This document shows positions 1 through 6,098 of a DNA stretch of 7,225 nt, one piece after another. The stretch spans positions 1 through 7,225 of the forward strand of contig DASYSA010000083.1 of assembly GCA_036003885.1 (NCBI GenBank), written 5' to 3'. The notes beneath the pieces are model-generated. The model did not search any database, was not told the DNA's origin, and worked only from the letters and a program-made list of their open reading frames with translations. Source of the stretch: DASYSA01 sp036003885. GTDB taxonomy: Bacteria; Acidobacteriota; Blastocatellia; UBA7656. Numbering within the stretch: the first letter of the stretch is position 1; each line of letters begins with the position of its first letter. A program made the translations under genes and the position numbers.

Positions 1-1370
1 AGAATCCAGATGCTCTGCTGGCCGGAATCCGTGCTCACGTAGGCGACGTACTTTCCGTCGCGCGAGATGTCCGGCCCAACCGCGGTGCCGGTTCGCGTTA
101 GTCTTACGGTTTCCCAGCCGCGATAGGAGTTCACGTGCGCACCTTCTGAGCGCCGATGGATGAGCCTGAAACCGAGAAGTCCGCCTGCTGCCAGAATAGC
201 TGCGACAACTGTCGCCCAGATCCAGATTCTCCTGTAGGCGCCGCGCTGTCTGCGCAGGGTCGCATCGGGCGTGTTCCGCCCAACCCAGTCCTGGTCAAAG
301 ACTCGGTGGTAGATCCGATTCCTCACCGCGAGAAAACCGCACTCCACGCGCACGATACCCGACAGCCTCAAGACGTTTATGATCGCGTTGTTCTCATCGT
401 CCCTGATGCTCTTTCCTCTGCGCGCCTGTTCGTAGAGGCTCAGCAAATCTCCCAACTCAACTTCGCTGCGCAGCATCCGATCCCGTACGAACAGCAAGTT
501 GTCGTCTTGCTCTTTCGCCCGCCTGGTGAAGAACAACTCGTCGCACAGTCGATCAACCAGTTGCGGATTGCCGATTGCGAACTGAGGATTTGCTTCGGAC
601 ACAGACTCACAGAGCCGTTGAGTCAGATAGGGGTGCCCGCCGGTCCAGTAGAGTATCCGATTGAGCAATACTGATCTTTCCTGATGGGTCTCCTCCAGGC
701 CGAACGCCAGGACTCCGGCTTCTTCCTCGGTGAAGTCGCGGAGCTCGATCCGCCGACCAATATTGAATGGAGTCATCAGAGTGTCGCGGATGAGATCCGA
801 CGGCGCGGCAACGCCCAACAGACAAAAGCTCAGCCGCTCGAGCTCAGGATCTTCAGTGCGATGGTTGAAAAACTCTCGGATGCCGGCGAAGAACTCGTCG
901 GTCGAGAACGGCAGACTACGAACCGCGTCTATCTCATCAATGAAGATCACAACACGGCTTGCATTTTGCCGGAGCACTACTTCTCGGAGGGCGCTCATCC
1001 ACCTCTGAAGCGGACCCAGACCCGGATGTCCGTCCCAGAACTCTTCGAGCTCGGATTCAATATTAAACTGATAGGCGATCTGCGTGAGCAGCCCTCCATA
1101 CCATTGCTCGGCAGTCAGATTAATTCCGATGGCAGTGAGGTCAAGCACCGCGACCCCAAACCCTTCATCGCGCAGTCGCGCCGCGGTGCGCACCATCAAT
1201 GAGGACTTACCCATTTGTCGCGCGGTGAGCACGTAACAGAATTGCCCGCCGCGAAGTGAGTCGTAGAGCTGGCGGTCGGCCGCGCGAGTCACGTAGCACA
1301 GCGCGTCGCGCGCGAGCGTGCCACCGGTAAAGTAGAATCGCCTTTCTGGATGCGCTTTCACTGCGGTCAC
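1..1370 (-). CDS. AAA_35-type P-loop ATPase with one membrane helix and start of a PD40/TolB-like propeller (partial, runs off left edge)
   Basis: I translated this frame by hand: 456 codons with no stop to the window edge. Residues 10-365 resemble the AAA-like (AAA_35, STAND-type) ATPases common in cyanobacteria. They include GQFCYVLTARQMGKSSL (Walker A around K55; the usual first Gly is Thr49), a VDLTAIG-like stretch (LDLTAIG), EQWYGGLL, Walker B VVIFIDEIDAV (140-150), PFNIG (201-205) and TGGHPYLTQRLC (243-254). One hydrophobic helix follows at about 383-401, flanked by Arg. After it comes LTRTGTAVGPDISRDGKYVA, the opening of a PD40/TolB-type blade, so the missing C-terminus is probably an extracytoplasmic propeller. 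The GTG start overlaps the TGA of the upstream gene (GTGA), and GAGAGG lies 8 bases before it, which suggests translational coupling. A second GTG at 1361 is an alternative start. The role is inferred: an ATP-dependent conformational switch tied to an outside sensor. Confidence 0.88.
   Translation of the reverse strand, partial: MTAVKAHPERRFYFTGGTLARDALCYVTRAADRQLYDSLRGGQFCYVLTARQMGKSSLMVRTAARLRDEGFGVAVLDLTAIGINLTAEQWYGGLLTQIAYQFNIESELEEFWDGHPGLGPLQRWMSALREVVLRQNASRVVIFIDEIDAVRSLPFSTDEFFAGIREFFNHRTEDPELERLSFCLLGVAAPSDLIRDTLMTPFNIGRRIELRDFTEEEAGVLAFGLEETHQERSVLLNRILYWTGGHPYLTQRLCESVSEANPQFAIGNPQLVDRLCDELFFTRRAKEQDDNLLFVRDRMLRSEVELGDLLSLYEQARRGKSIRDDENNAIINVLRLSGIVRVECGFLAVRNRIYHRVFDQDWVGRNTPDATLRRQRGAYRRIWIWATVVAAILAAGGLLGFRLIHRRSEGAHVNSYRGWETVRLTRTGTAVGPDISRDGKYVAYVSTDSGQQSIWI
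562..592. repeat. Short GGATTG/GATTGCG-type repeat lying within the AAA_35 gene
   Basis: The plus strand reads tgcggattgccgattgcg, then aactgaggattt. On the coding strand this gives NPQFAIGNPQ inside the ATPase, in the loop between the HPYLTQRLC motif and the VDRLCDELF helix. The pattern resembles the dispersed GATTGCGGATTGC-type short repeats that occur in many Acidobacteria and related genomes, where they often read as LRIADCGLRI or IRNPQSAIRNPQ. Identity as a member of that family is from memory and needs a genome-wide count. Confidence 0.4.
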
Positions 1371-2845
1371 AGCAGGTGCCTCTCGAAATACATGACGTAA
1401 AGCCGGCAGCGCAGCCTTGCGTCGCGCGCCGAGTCTCCAAGCACCAGACCCGCGGTTCGCAACCGGTAGAAACGTTCTGCTGTCGGGCATTGCTTGCCTT
1501 GCAACAGGTCGCGTACCGCATCACATAGCTCACGATCCTGTGAAAGCGAGAACCACATGCGGCGAAGGTGGTCGCCGAAGGGCCCTGCGTTGAGATCGGC
1601 CTTGGCTTCGAGAGTCGACAGGTCAAAACCGTTCGCAACCATCTCATAAAATCCCCGTCGTATAAGATAGGGATGGCCGCTGACCAGGCCAAAGTAGCGA
1701 GCCAGGTCGGACTCATCGCGCAGGGGCGAGCCGTAGAGTCTGTTCACCTCCTGCACCTGCTCAAAGGTGAAGTCCTCAAGCATAAACCGTGTGCCAACGT
1801 TGAACGGTGATTGGTTGAGATCGGTTATGAAGAGGTGCGCCTCGGTCGCATAAGCGATCGCCAGCGTGAGCCTGCGCCAGGGTCCCGCCGGATCGAGCGC
1901 CCTCTTGTTGTGCCACGAGCGGAACAACCCAAACACTTCGCTGCCGAACGGGCACGTGAACAGGCGGTCTACTTCGTCAAGGCCCCAGACTATCGGAGAA
2001 CTCACCTTGAGCAGCACTTCTCGTCGAAGATACTGCTCGAAATTTGTTACCGGACTGCGATTGGATTTCCACGCATCCGACGGAAAGAGACTCAGGTCGA
2101 GTTGATCGGCAAAACAGTCCGCAAATGCCAGCAGCAGCTTCTCGACTGAAGTGAGCGAGTCGGCGCTTACGTTCTGCAAATCCGTCAGCACCACCAGAGC
2201 GCCGGAGCGGCGTGCGTGCTCCAGCCCTCGCGCGAGTAACGACGTCTTGCCTACCTGCAGCGCACCTTTGACCAGCACAATGCTGTCTTGCCGGGTGATA
2301 GCAGCTTGAAACTTCTCATCTACCGGGCGCCTGACGTAAAAGCCTGAATCCAGCGGCACCGCGCCGCCAACCGGTTCGAGTATCTGCCTGAAAGCATTCG
2401 ACGCCGACGAAGGCGCCGACAAGAATGATTGAACGCCGTCGGGATTCCGCTGAATAGCAGGTTCATTGTGTTCGCGACTGCCGACGCCTGCGAGACCGCG
2501 CCGCCGTTCGTCAACCGCCAGTTCAAGACTGAGGTTCTTTAGCTCAACCAGCAGGTCGCTCGCAGACTGGTGCCGCTCGTCGCGAGATTTCTTGATTGCC
2601 TTCGCAACAATCTCTTCGAGCGCGACCGGGATTCCTGAAGCCAGCCGCGCGATCGCGACCGGGATTCCTGAAGCCAGCCGCGCGATCGCAACAGGTTCTC
2701 TTCCGAGAATGGCCGCAATCGTATCGGCCATAGTGGGCGCGGCAAACGGCCCCCGCCCCACGATCATTTCGTACATGACCACGCCGAGGCTGAAGACGTC
2801 TGTACGAGCATCCACTCCTTCGCCGCGCGCTTGCTCGGGCGCCAT
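1367..2845 (-). CDS. Kinase C-lobe plus AAA_35-type ATPase domain (downstream part of the broken fusion gene)
   Basis: From the first ATG the frame gives 492 residues, but the homology clearly begins upstream at 2971 with DFGLAK. In the numbering of the whole gene, MAPEQARGEG is at 261-270 and the kinase C-lobe runs to about 365 (DVFSLGVVMYEMIVGRGPF, RDERHQSASDLL). A roughly 55-residue low-complexity linker without a membrane helix follows. The AAA_35 domain fills about 427-740: Walker A GALQVGKTSLL (Lys460), Walker B SPIVWGLDEVDRLF, NQSPFNVG, then SGHPYLIRRGFYEM, all as in cyanobacterial AAA-like proteins. With no membrane segment the product should be cytoplasmic. The ATG at 2845 has no good ribosome binding site and codes the Met of the APE motif, so independent translation is doubtful. 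Its stop overlaps the start of the next ATPase gene. Confidence 0.8.
   Translation of the reverse strand: MAPEQARGEGVDARTDVFSLGVVMYEMIVGRGPFAAPTMADTIAAILGREPVAIARLASGIPVAIARLASGIPVALEEIVAKAIKKSRDERHQSASDLLVELKNLSLELAVDERRRGLAGVGSREHNEPAIQRNPDGVQSFLSAPSSASNAFRQILEPVGGAVPLDSGFYVRRPVDEKFQAAITRQDSIVLVKGALQVGKTSLLARGLEHARRSGALVVLTDLQNVSADSLTSVEKLLLAFADCFADQLDLSLFPSDAWKSNRSPVTNFEQYLRREVLLKVSSPIVWGLDEVDRLFTCPFGSEVFGLFRSWHNKRALDPAGPWRRLTLAIAYATEAHLFITDLNQSPFNVGTRFMLEDFTFEQVQEVNRLYGSPLRDESDLARYFGLVSGHPYLIRRGFYEMVANGFDLSTLEAKADLNAGPFGDHLRRMWFSLSQDRELCDAVRDLLQGKQCPTAERFYRLRTAGLVLGDSARDARLRCRLYVMYFERHLL
2622..2687. repeat. Perfect 33-bp tandem duplication inside the kinase C-lobe
   Basis: Copies at 2622-2654 and 2655-2687 are identical. 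Each encodes VAIARLASGIP on the minus strand, so the duplication adds 11 residues in frame and keeps the downstream domain readable. Kinases of this family normally have one copy (of the form LARLAPGVPPALERIV) in the C-lobe. The perfect identity suggests recent slippage or unequal recombination. Confidence 0.92.
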
Positions 2846-2971
2846 GTACCCGACCGTGCCGAGAACGATTCCGGCGGCCGTTCTGAACTCTCCGGTGCTG
2901 GATGCGAATTGCTTAACCGCTTCGAGCTCTCTGTCTGCTAATTTGGCGAGACCAAAATCGACAACCTTGAG

Positions 2972-2974
2972 TTA
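2972..2974 (-). other. Premature TAA stop between HRD and DFG motifs of the kinase
   Basis: The coding strand reads GAT GGC TAA CTC AAG GTT GTC GAT TTT GGT. Flanking codons align without gap to the kinase consensus on both sides, so one codon alone accounts for the break. Confidence 0.9.
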
Positions 2975-3625
2975 GCCATCGGGTCGAAGCATTATGTTAT
3001 CCGGCTTGATATCGCGATGTACTACGCCCGCCGCATGAGCCGCGGTCAATGCGCCGGCCACCTGAGTCGCAACATCCAGAATCTCCTGCAATGTCATGCC
3101 GGCGGCCATGCGGTCGCGCAGTGTGCAACCCTCGATCAACTCGGTCGCGATGTAGTGCCGGTCATCAAATCTGCCTATCTCGTAGATCGTGACGATATTC
3201 GGATGATTGAGCGCGGAAACGGCGCGTGCTTCCAGCTCAAAGCGCCGGACGCTGTCGACGTCCTGAGCAAAAGCGCTCGGCAGTACTTTGAGGGCGACTC
3301 TGCGGTGCAGGTTTTCATCTTCGGCCTGGTAGACCTCGGCCATTCCGCCGGAGCCCAGGAGGGAGTGGATTACATAATGACCTAATCTCTGTCCGGCTCC
3401 GGCAATCTCCTGGTTCCTCGCCAGATCGACCGCGATCGTCTCAAGAGCAGACCCCGAGATGAAGTCTTTGGCATTCTGGTTCGAAGCAAGAAGGGACTCA
3501 ACTTCCGAACGCAGGTCATCGTCCCCGGCGCAAGCCTTATCCAGGAAGGCTTCACGATCGTGCGGCTCGAGTTCCAGAGCCGAGCCGTAGACATCTCCTA
3601 TCTGGCGATAACGTTCTGGTGTCAT
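2972..3625 (-). CDS. Serine/threonine protein kinase, N-terminal part up to the catalytic loop (truncated)
   Basis: The frame encodes 217 residues. Residues 1-80 form the helical leader typical of acidobacterial kinases of the PknB type (MTPERYRQIGDVYGSALELE, then FLDKACAGDDDLRSEVESLL). The Hanks-type kinase domain starts near 82: glycine loop GSGGMAEVY (91-99), ATP-anchoring Lys113 in VALKVLP, probable C-helix Glu132, and catalytic loop HRDIKPDN (203-210) with Asp205. It ends at PDG*, before DFG, so this piece alone could not bind Mg-ATP productively. There is no obvious Shine-Dalgarno before the ATG. It lies 135 bases downstream of the sigma factor gene and probably in the same transcription unit. 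The intact form would phosphorylate Ser/Thr on protein targets in the cytoplasm; the target is unknown. Confidence 0.85.
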   Translation of the reverse strand: MTPERYRQIGDVYGSALELEPHDREAFLDKACAGDDDLRSEVESLLASNQNAKDFISGSALETIAVDLARNQEIAGAGQRLGHYVIHSLLGSGGMAEVYQAEDENLHRRVALKVLPSAFAQDVDSVRRFELEARAVSALNHPNIVTIYEIGRFDDRHYIATELIEGCTLRDRMAAGMTLQEILDVATQVAGALTAAHAAGVVHRDIKPDNIMLRPDG

Positions 3626-3692
3626 ATCGGTAAACAGATCCGCGCGCGCAGCTGTCGCGCACCTCTTTAGTTAAGGCGGGAATCGCAGCCGA

Positions 3693-3724
3693 AAGTGCCA
3701 ACCGACCTCGACCGTTTGGCACTT
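3693..3724 (-). terminator. Hairpin between sigma factor and kinase genes, possible intercistronic terminator or processing site
   Basis: AAGTGCCAA (3693-3701) pairs perfectly with TTGGCACTT (3716-3724) around a 14-base loop. On the minus strand it lies about 36 bases after the sigma factor stop and 68 bases before the kinase start. Only a short TTTC-like tail follows on the minus strand, so a strong intrinsic terminator is doubtful. Partial termination, mRNA processing or a binding site are alternatives. The remainder of this 135-base gap shows nothing I can assign. Confidence 0.4.
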
Positions 3725-3760
3725 CTTCGAACTCCTACATGGATTCCGGCGCAGGATTTC

Positions 3761-4345
3761 TCATTCAGTACTTGCTGTGGTCCTGCTCAACTCCCTATGG
3801 AGCAAGGCGCGGGCCAGACTCCAGTCGCGCCGGACTGTGCCGACGGAGACTCTCAACACTTCCGCGATCTCTTCGAGACTCAGCCCGCCAAAGAACCGCA
3901 GTTCCACGATGCGGCTCTGTCTTTCGTCGAGCTGAGCGAGAGAATTCAACGCTTCGTCGAGCGCCACCAGATCGGTGCCTCGCTCGGTGGGTATCACCGC
4001 CGCCTCATCCAGCGAGACATTGCGCACTCCGCCGCCTCTTTTCGCGTAGTCACGAGATCGAGCGAAATCTACAAGGATGCGGCGCATGATCTGAGCCGAG
4101 ACGCCAAAGAAGTGCGCGCGGTTTTGCCACTGCACGTTCTTCCAATCGATCAGTCGTATGAAAGCCTCGTTAACGAGGGCCGAGGCCTGAAGCGTGTGGC
4201 CCGGACGTTCTCTCATCATGTATCTGCGAGCCAGACGGTGTAGCTGGTCATACACCAACGGCGTGAGCCTCTCGAGAGCCGCCTCGTCGCCGTTTCCCCA
4301 GTCCACGAGCATCTGAGTGATTTGCTTCTGCGAAGGTGCTCCCAT
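3761..4345 (-). CDS. ECF-type RNA polymerase sigma factor (Sigma70_ECF family)
   Basis: The product of 194 residues fits the short sigma factors (Sigma70_ECF, TIGR02999-like) abundant in Acidobacteria and Planctomycetes. Region 2 covers roughly residues 25-105 and includes LVYDQLHRLARRYM, HTLQASALVNEAFIRLID and AHFFGVSAQIMRRILVDFAR. Region 4 is near the C-terminus: DERQSRIVELRFFGGLSLEE, then a helix-turn-helix with VSVGTVRRDWSLARALLHREL. I chose the ATG at 4345 (MGAPSQKQ) because GGGGAAGAAG sits just before it. The in-frame ATG at 4381 would add 12 residues (MWYCCEHLRGRS) unlike the family. The protein would direct RNA polymerase to a specific promoter set. No anti-sigma factor gene is adjacent, so control may come from the neighbouring kinase; this is inference. 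The divergent kelch operon is a candidate target. Confidence 0.9.
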   Translation of the reverse strand: MGAPSQKQITQMLVDWGNGDEAALERLTPLVYDQLHRLARRYMMRERPGHTLQASALVNEAFIRLIDWKNVQWQNRAHFFGVSAQIMRRILVDFARSRDYAKRGGGVRNVSLDEAAVIPTERGTDLVALDEALNSLAQLDERQSRIVELRFFGGLSLEEIAEVLRVSVGTVRRDWSLARALLHRELSRTTASTE

Positions 4346-4444
4346 ACTTCTTCCCCGCAAGTGCTCGCAACAATACCACACTCTGCTTCGAGGCTCTAGC
4401 GATACAAAAACGCAGAGGTTTCAGGGGACGTTAGCACTCCAGGC

Positions 4445-4489
4445 TGCGAATCACGCTTCTATGGGTGAGACGGTTCGCATCAGACCGTC
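4445..4489. promoter_or_regulatory. Two overlapping inverted repeats in the divergent sigma/kelch intergenic region
   Basis: TGCGAATC (4445-4452) can pair with GGTTCGCA (4472-4479) if one G-T pair is allowed. GACGGT (4469-4474) pairs perfectly with ACCGTC (4484-4489). The two stems share bases 4472-4474, so in RNA only one could form at a time. They end 29 bases before the kelch ATG. They could be operator sites for a dimeric regulator or a leader RNA structure, but short arms like these also arise by chance in GC-rich DNA. No convincing -35/-10 pair was found in the 173-base region 4346-4518. Confidence 0.3.
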
Positions 4490-4505
4490 GCGAAAGGAAC
4501 GAGAG

Positions 4506-4512
4506 AAGGAGT
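4506..4512 (+). promoter_or_regulatory. Ribosome binding site setting the kelch gene start at 4519
   Basis: GAAGGAG lies seven bases before the ATG at 4519. The in-frame ATG at 4465, 18 codons upstream, has no such site and would add an Arg-rich stretch before an already long signal sequence. Confidence 0.7.
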
Positions 4513-4518
4513 GCAACG

Positions 4519-6024
4519 ATGACTTCGTCGGAACAGATTCTCCTGGAGACTCCTGGAATCGCTCTGGCAGGAGCTGACGCCTTTCGTCACACCAACCGGC
4601 ATTCTCGGTCTTCATCGTATTCGCGACGCGCGCGGTTCGCGGTTGTTTCACTACTCAGCGTCGCGCTTTTGGCATCAGCGTCCGCGGTCAGCGGGCACCA
4701 GCAAGCGCAAGCACAGACTTGGAGTCAAACCGGTTCACTCTCCACCGGACGTTTTGGTCATACCTCAACTTTATTGGGGAACGGCAACGTTCTGGTGGTC
4801 GGCGGCCGCATCTGCACGGGTTCCAGTTGTACCGAGTTCAGCAGCGCAGAGCTTTATGACCGCGCCACCGGGCTTTGGCGTACAGCCGGCGACATGTCGG
4901 TGCCGCGCCACGCGCACGTCGCCGTGCGCCTGCCAAACGGCAAGGTCCTCGTGGCGGGCGGATTCGCCGGTACCAGCACCTGGAACAGCGCGGAACTCTA
5001 CGACCCTGAAACGGGCTCCTGGAGCCCAACTGGCAGCCTTGCTGCGCCGCGAGCGTTTGCAGCCGCCACCTTGCTTGCAAACGGCAGGGTGCTGGTCACC
5101 GGCGGAGGAACGTTTGCGCTTAACGATCCCAGCCTCAACAGCGCGGAGTTGTACGACCCGGCCACCGGGTCCTGGACTCCCGCTGGAACAATGATCGCTC
5201 ACCGGCGCATTCATACAGCCACGCTGCTTGCTGACGGGAGGGTGCTGGTAGCTTCTGGAATGGGCGGCACCTTCGCCAGTCCCGCGCTACTGAACGGCTC
5301 GGACATTTATGATCCGGCCACCGGAAGCTGGACGCCCACCGGACGCATTGCAACCGCGCGGGTCTTTCATACGGCGACTCTGCTGCCAAACGGCAAGGTG
5401 CTGGTCACTGGCGGCAGCAACTTCACATCAGTCATCTACGACAGCGCTGAAACCTACGACCCGGCGATAGGCCAGTGGAGAGCTGCGGGCAACATGACCA
5501 CAGCACGCAACTCGCACACTGCAACCTTGCTGCTGACCGGCAAGATTCTCGTCGTCGCTGGTTTCAATAATGAACCTGTGAATTCCGCGCAAAAAAGCGT
5601 CGAGCTTTACGACCCGGCTAACAGAAGCTGGACGTCGACGGCCGATCTCAATGTGGTACGCGGCAATCACGCGGCCACGCTGTTGACCGATGGCAGAGTG
5701 CTTGTGACCGGCGGCAACGGCGGCGGCTCTCCCGCTCTGACCAGCGTGGAGATCTTCGACAGCAGCTCGTCGTCGGCACCTGAGATTACCGGCGCTTCGG
5801 TGAGCGGCAAGGCGCTTCTCGTCGAGGGTCACAATTTCGACGACGGAGCCAAAGTCTATCTCAACGACGAAAAGCAAAAGACCTCAAACGAGAGCGCGAC
5901 CACGCTGTTGCGATGCAAGAAGGCAGGCAAGCAGATCGCGAGCGGCGTGGCGGTGAGACTCAAAGTGCGTAACTCCGATGGAACCGAGTCGGCTGAGTTT
6001 GTTTTCACCCGGCCCGTGGAGTGA
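4519..6024 (+). CDS. Exported kelch-repeat beta-propeller with C-terminal IPT/TIG-like domain
   Basis: The product has 501 residues. A signal sequence with an unusually long n-region (about 38 residues, ending SRRAR) precedes the hydrophobic core FAVVSLLSVALLASASA (40-56). Cleavage is plausible near AQAQT (63-67). Seven kelch units follow at about 67-418, each with a strand like HTATLLxDGRVLVTGG and a link like SAELYDPATGSWTPAG. The protein opens with TWSQTGSLS and the last unit ends in VEIFD without a W-strand, so the seventh blade would be closed by the N-terminal strand. Residues 420-501 form an IPT/TIG-like immunoglobulin fold with VEGHNFDDGAKVYLN and a final FVFTRP. Such proteins are usually secreted or on the cell surface and bind sugars or proteins; no catalytic residues are evident. 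It is divergent from the sigma factor gene and 74 bases ahead of a lipoprotein gene, probably in one operon. Confidence 0.88.
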   Translation: MTSSEQILLETPGIALAGADAFRHTNRHSRSSSYSRRARFAVVSLLSVALLASASAVSGHQQAQAQTWSQTGSLSTGRFGHTSTLLGNGNVLVVGGRICTGSSCTEFSSAELYDRATGLWRTAGDMSVPRHAHVAVRLPNGKVLVAGGFAGTSTWNSAELYDPETGSWSPTGSLAAPRAFAAATLLANGRVLVTGGGTFALNDPSLNSAELYDPATGSWTPAGTMIAHRRIHTATLLADGRVLVASGMGGTFASPALLNGSDIYDPATGSWTPTGRIATARVFHTATLLPNGKVLVTGGSNFTSVIYDSAETYDPAIGQWRAAGNMTTARNSHTATLLLTGKILVVAGFNNEPVNSAQKSVELYDPANRSWTSTADLNVVRGNHAATLLTDGRVLVTGGNGGGSPALTSVEIFDSSSSSAPEITGASVSGKALLVEGHNFDDGAKVYLNDEKQKTSNESATTLLRCKKAGKQIASGVAVRLKVRNSDGTESAEFVFTRPVE

Positions 6025-6065
6025 GCCGCTAGCGATTCTTACTTGCAAATCCAACGGCATTATCG

Positions 6066-6083
6066 AGAGGCGTCAGGGCCTCT
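6066..6083 (+). promoter_or_regulatory. Hairpin immediately before the ribosome binding site of the lipoprotein gene
   Basis: AGAGGC (6066-6071) and GCCTCT (6078-6083) form a 6-bp stem with a 6-base loop. The Shine-Dalgarno AAGGAGG begins three bases later. No T-run follows, so it is not a terminator. It may modulate translation or mRNA stability between the kelch and lipoprotein genes. Confidence 0.3.
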
Positions 6084-6084
6084 G

Positions 6085-6091
6085 AAGGAGG
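6085..6091 (+). promoter_or_regulatory. Strong Shine-Dalgarno for the lipoprotein gene
   Basis: The stretch AAGGAGG is almost fully complementary to the 3' end of 16S rRNA and stands seven bases before the ATG at 6099. It fixes the start of a long open frame that has no stop within the window. Confidence 0.75.
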
Positions 6092-6098
6092 AAGAAAA

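Larger units (their letters stand above)
1367..3625 (-). pseudogene. Serine/threonine kinase-AAA_35 ATPase fusion interrupted by one in-frame stop
   Basis: One reading frame of 753 codons, including the final TGA, carries a complete kinase domain and then a complete AAA_35 domain. TAA at codon 218 (2974-2972) breaks it. The 42 codons between this stop and the first downstream ATG are not a gap: they read LKVVDFGLAKLADRE and on to VGYMAPEQ, exactly the missing DFG-to-APE part of the kinase. No frameshift is needed, only one changed codon. Relatives usually have Tyr, Leu or a similar residue here (DGYVKVLDFGLAK), and one substitution from TAC, TAT or TTA would give TAA. Nothing suitable for restart lies just after the stop. 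Possible explanations are a recent nonsense mutation, an assembly or sequencing error, or readthrough. The two parts are described separately below. Confidence 0.8.

Noticed and set aside
156..1202. Two consecutive plus-strand open frames of 172 codons each (156-674 and 684-1202)
   Set aside because: They lie antisense to a continuous minus-strand frame with clear AAA_35 motifs, have no domain sense, and reflect GC-biased codon use opposite a real gene.
1207..1716. Minus-strand open frame of 169 codons
   Set aside because: It overlaps the ATPase part of the kinase fusion and the start of the next gene in another frame, and its Arg/Cys-rich content is typical of a shadow frame.
2466..2975. 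Plus-strand open frame of 169 codons with an internal repeat
   Set aside because: It is the antisense of the kinase C-lobe; its repeat is only the 33-bp duplication read from the other strand.
3705..3724. TTGGCAC on the minus strand as a possible sigma-54 promoter
   Set aside because: The -12 GC element falls two bases out of register with the -24 GG, so the required spacing is not met.
3695..4243. Plus-strand open frame of 182 codons
   Set aside because: It is antisense to the sigma factor, whose region 2 and region 4 motifs are unmistakable.
4465..4518. ATG at 4465 as the kelch gene start
   Set aside because: It lies inside the inverted-repeat leader, lacks a ribosome binding site, and adds 18 Arg-rich residues; the ATG at 4519 has GAAGGAG at good spacing.
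4643..5877. Several plus- and minus-strand open frames within the kelch gene
   Set aside because: All are out-of-frame shadows of the kelch repeats, with rising Arg, Pro and Cys content and no ribosome binding sites.
6066..6083. AGAGGC/GCCTCT hairpin as a transcription terminator for the kelch gene
   Set aside because: No T-run follows and a Shine-Dalgarno comes straight after, so readthrough into the lipoprotein gene is more likely.
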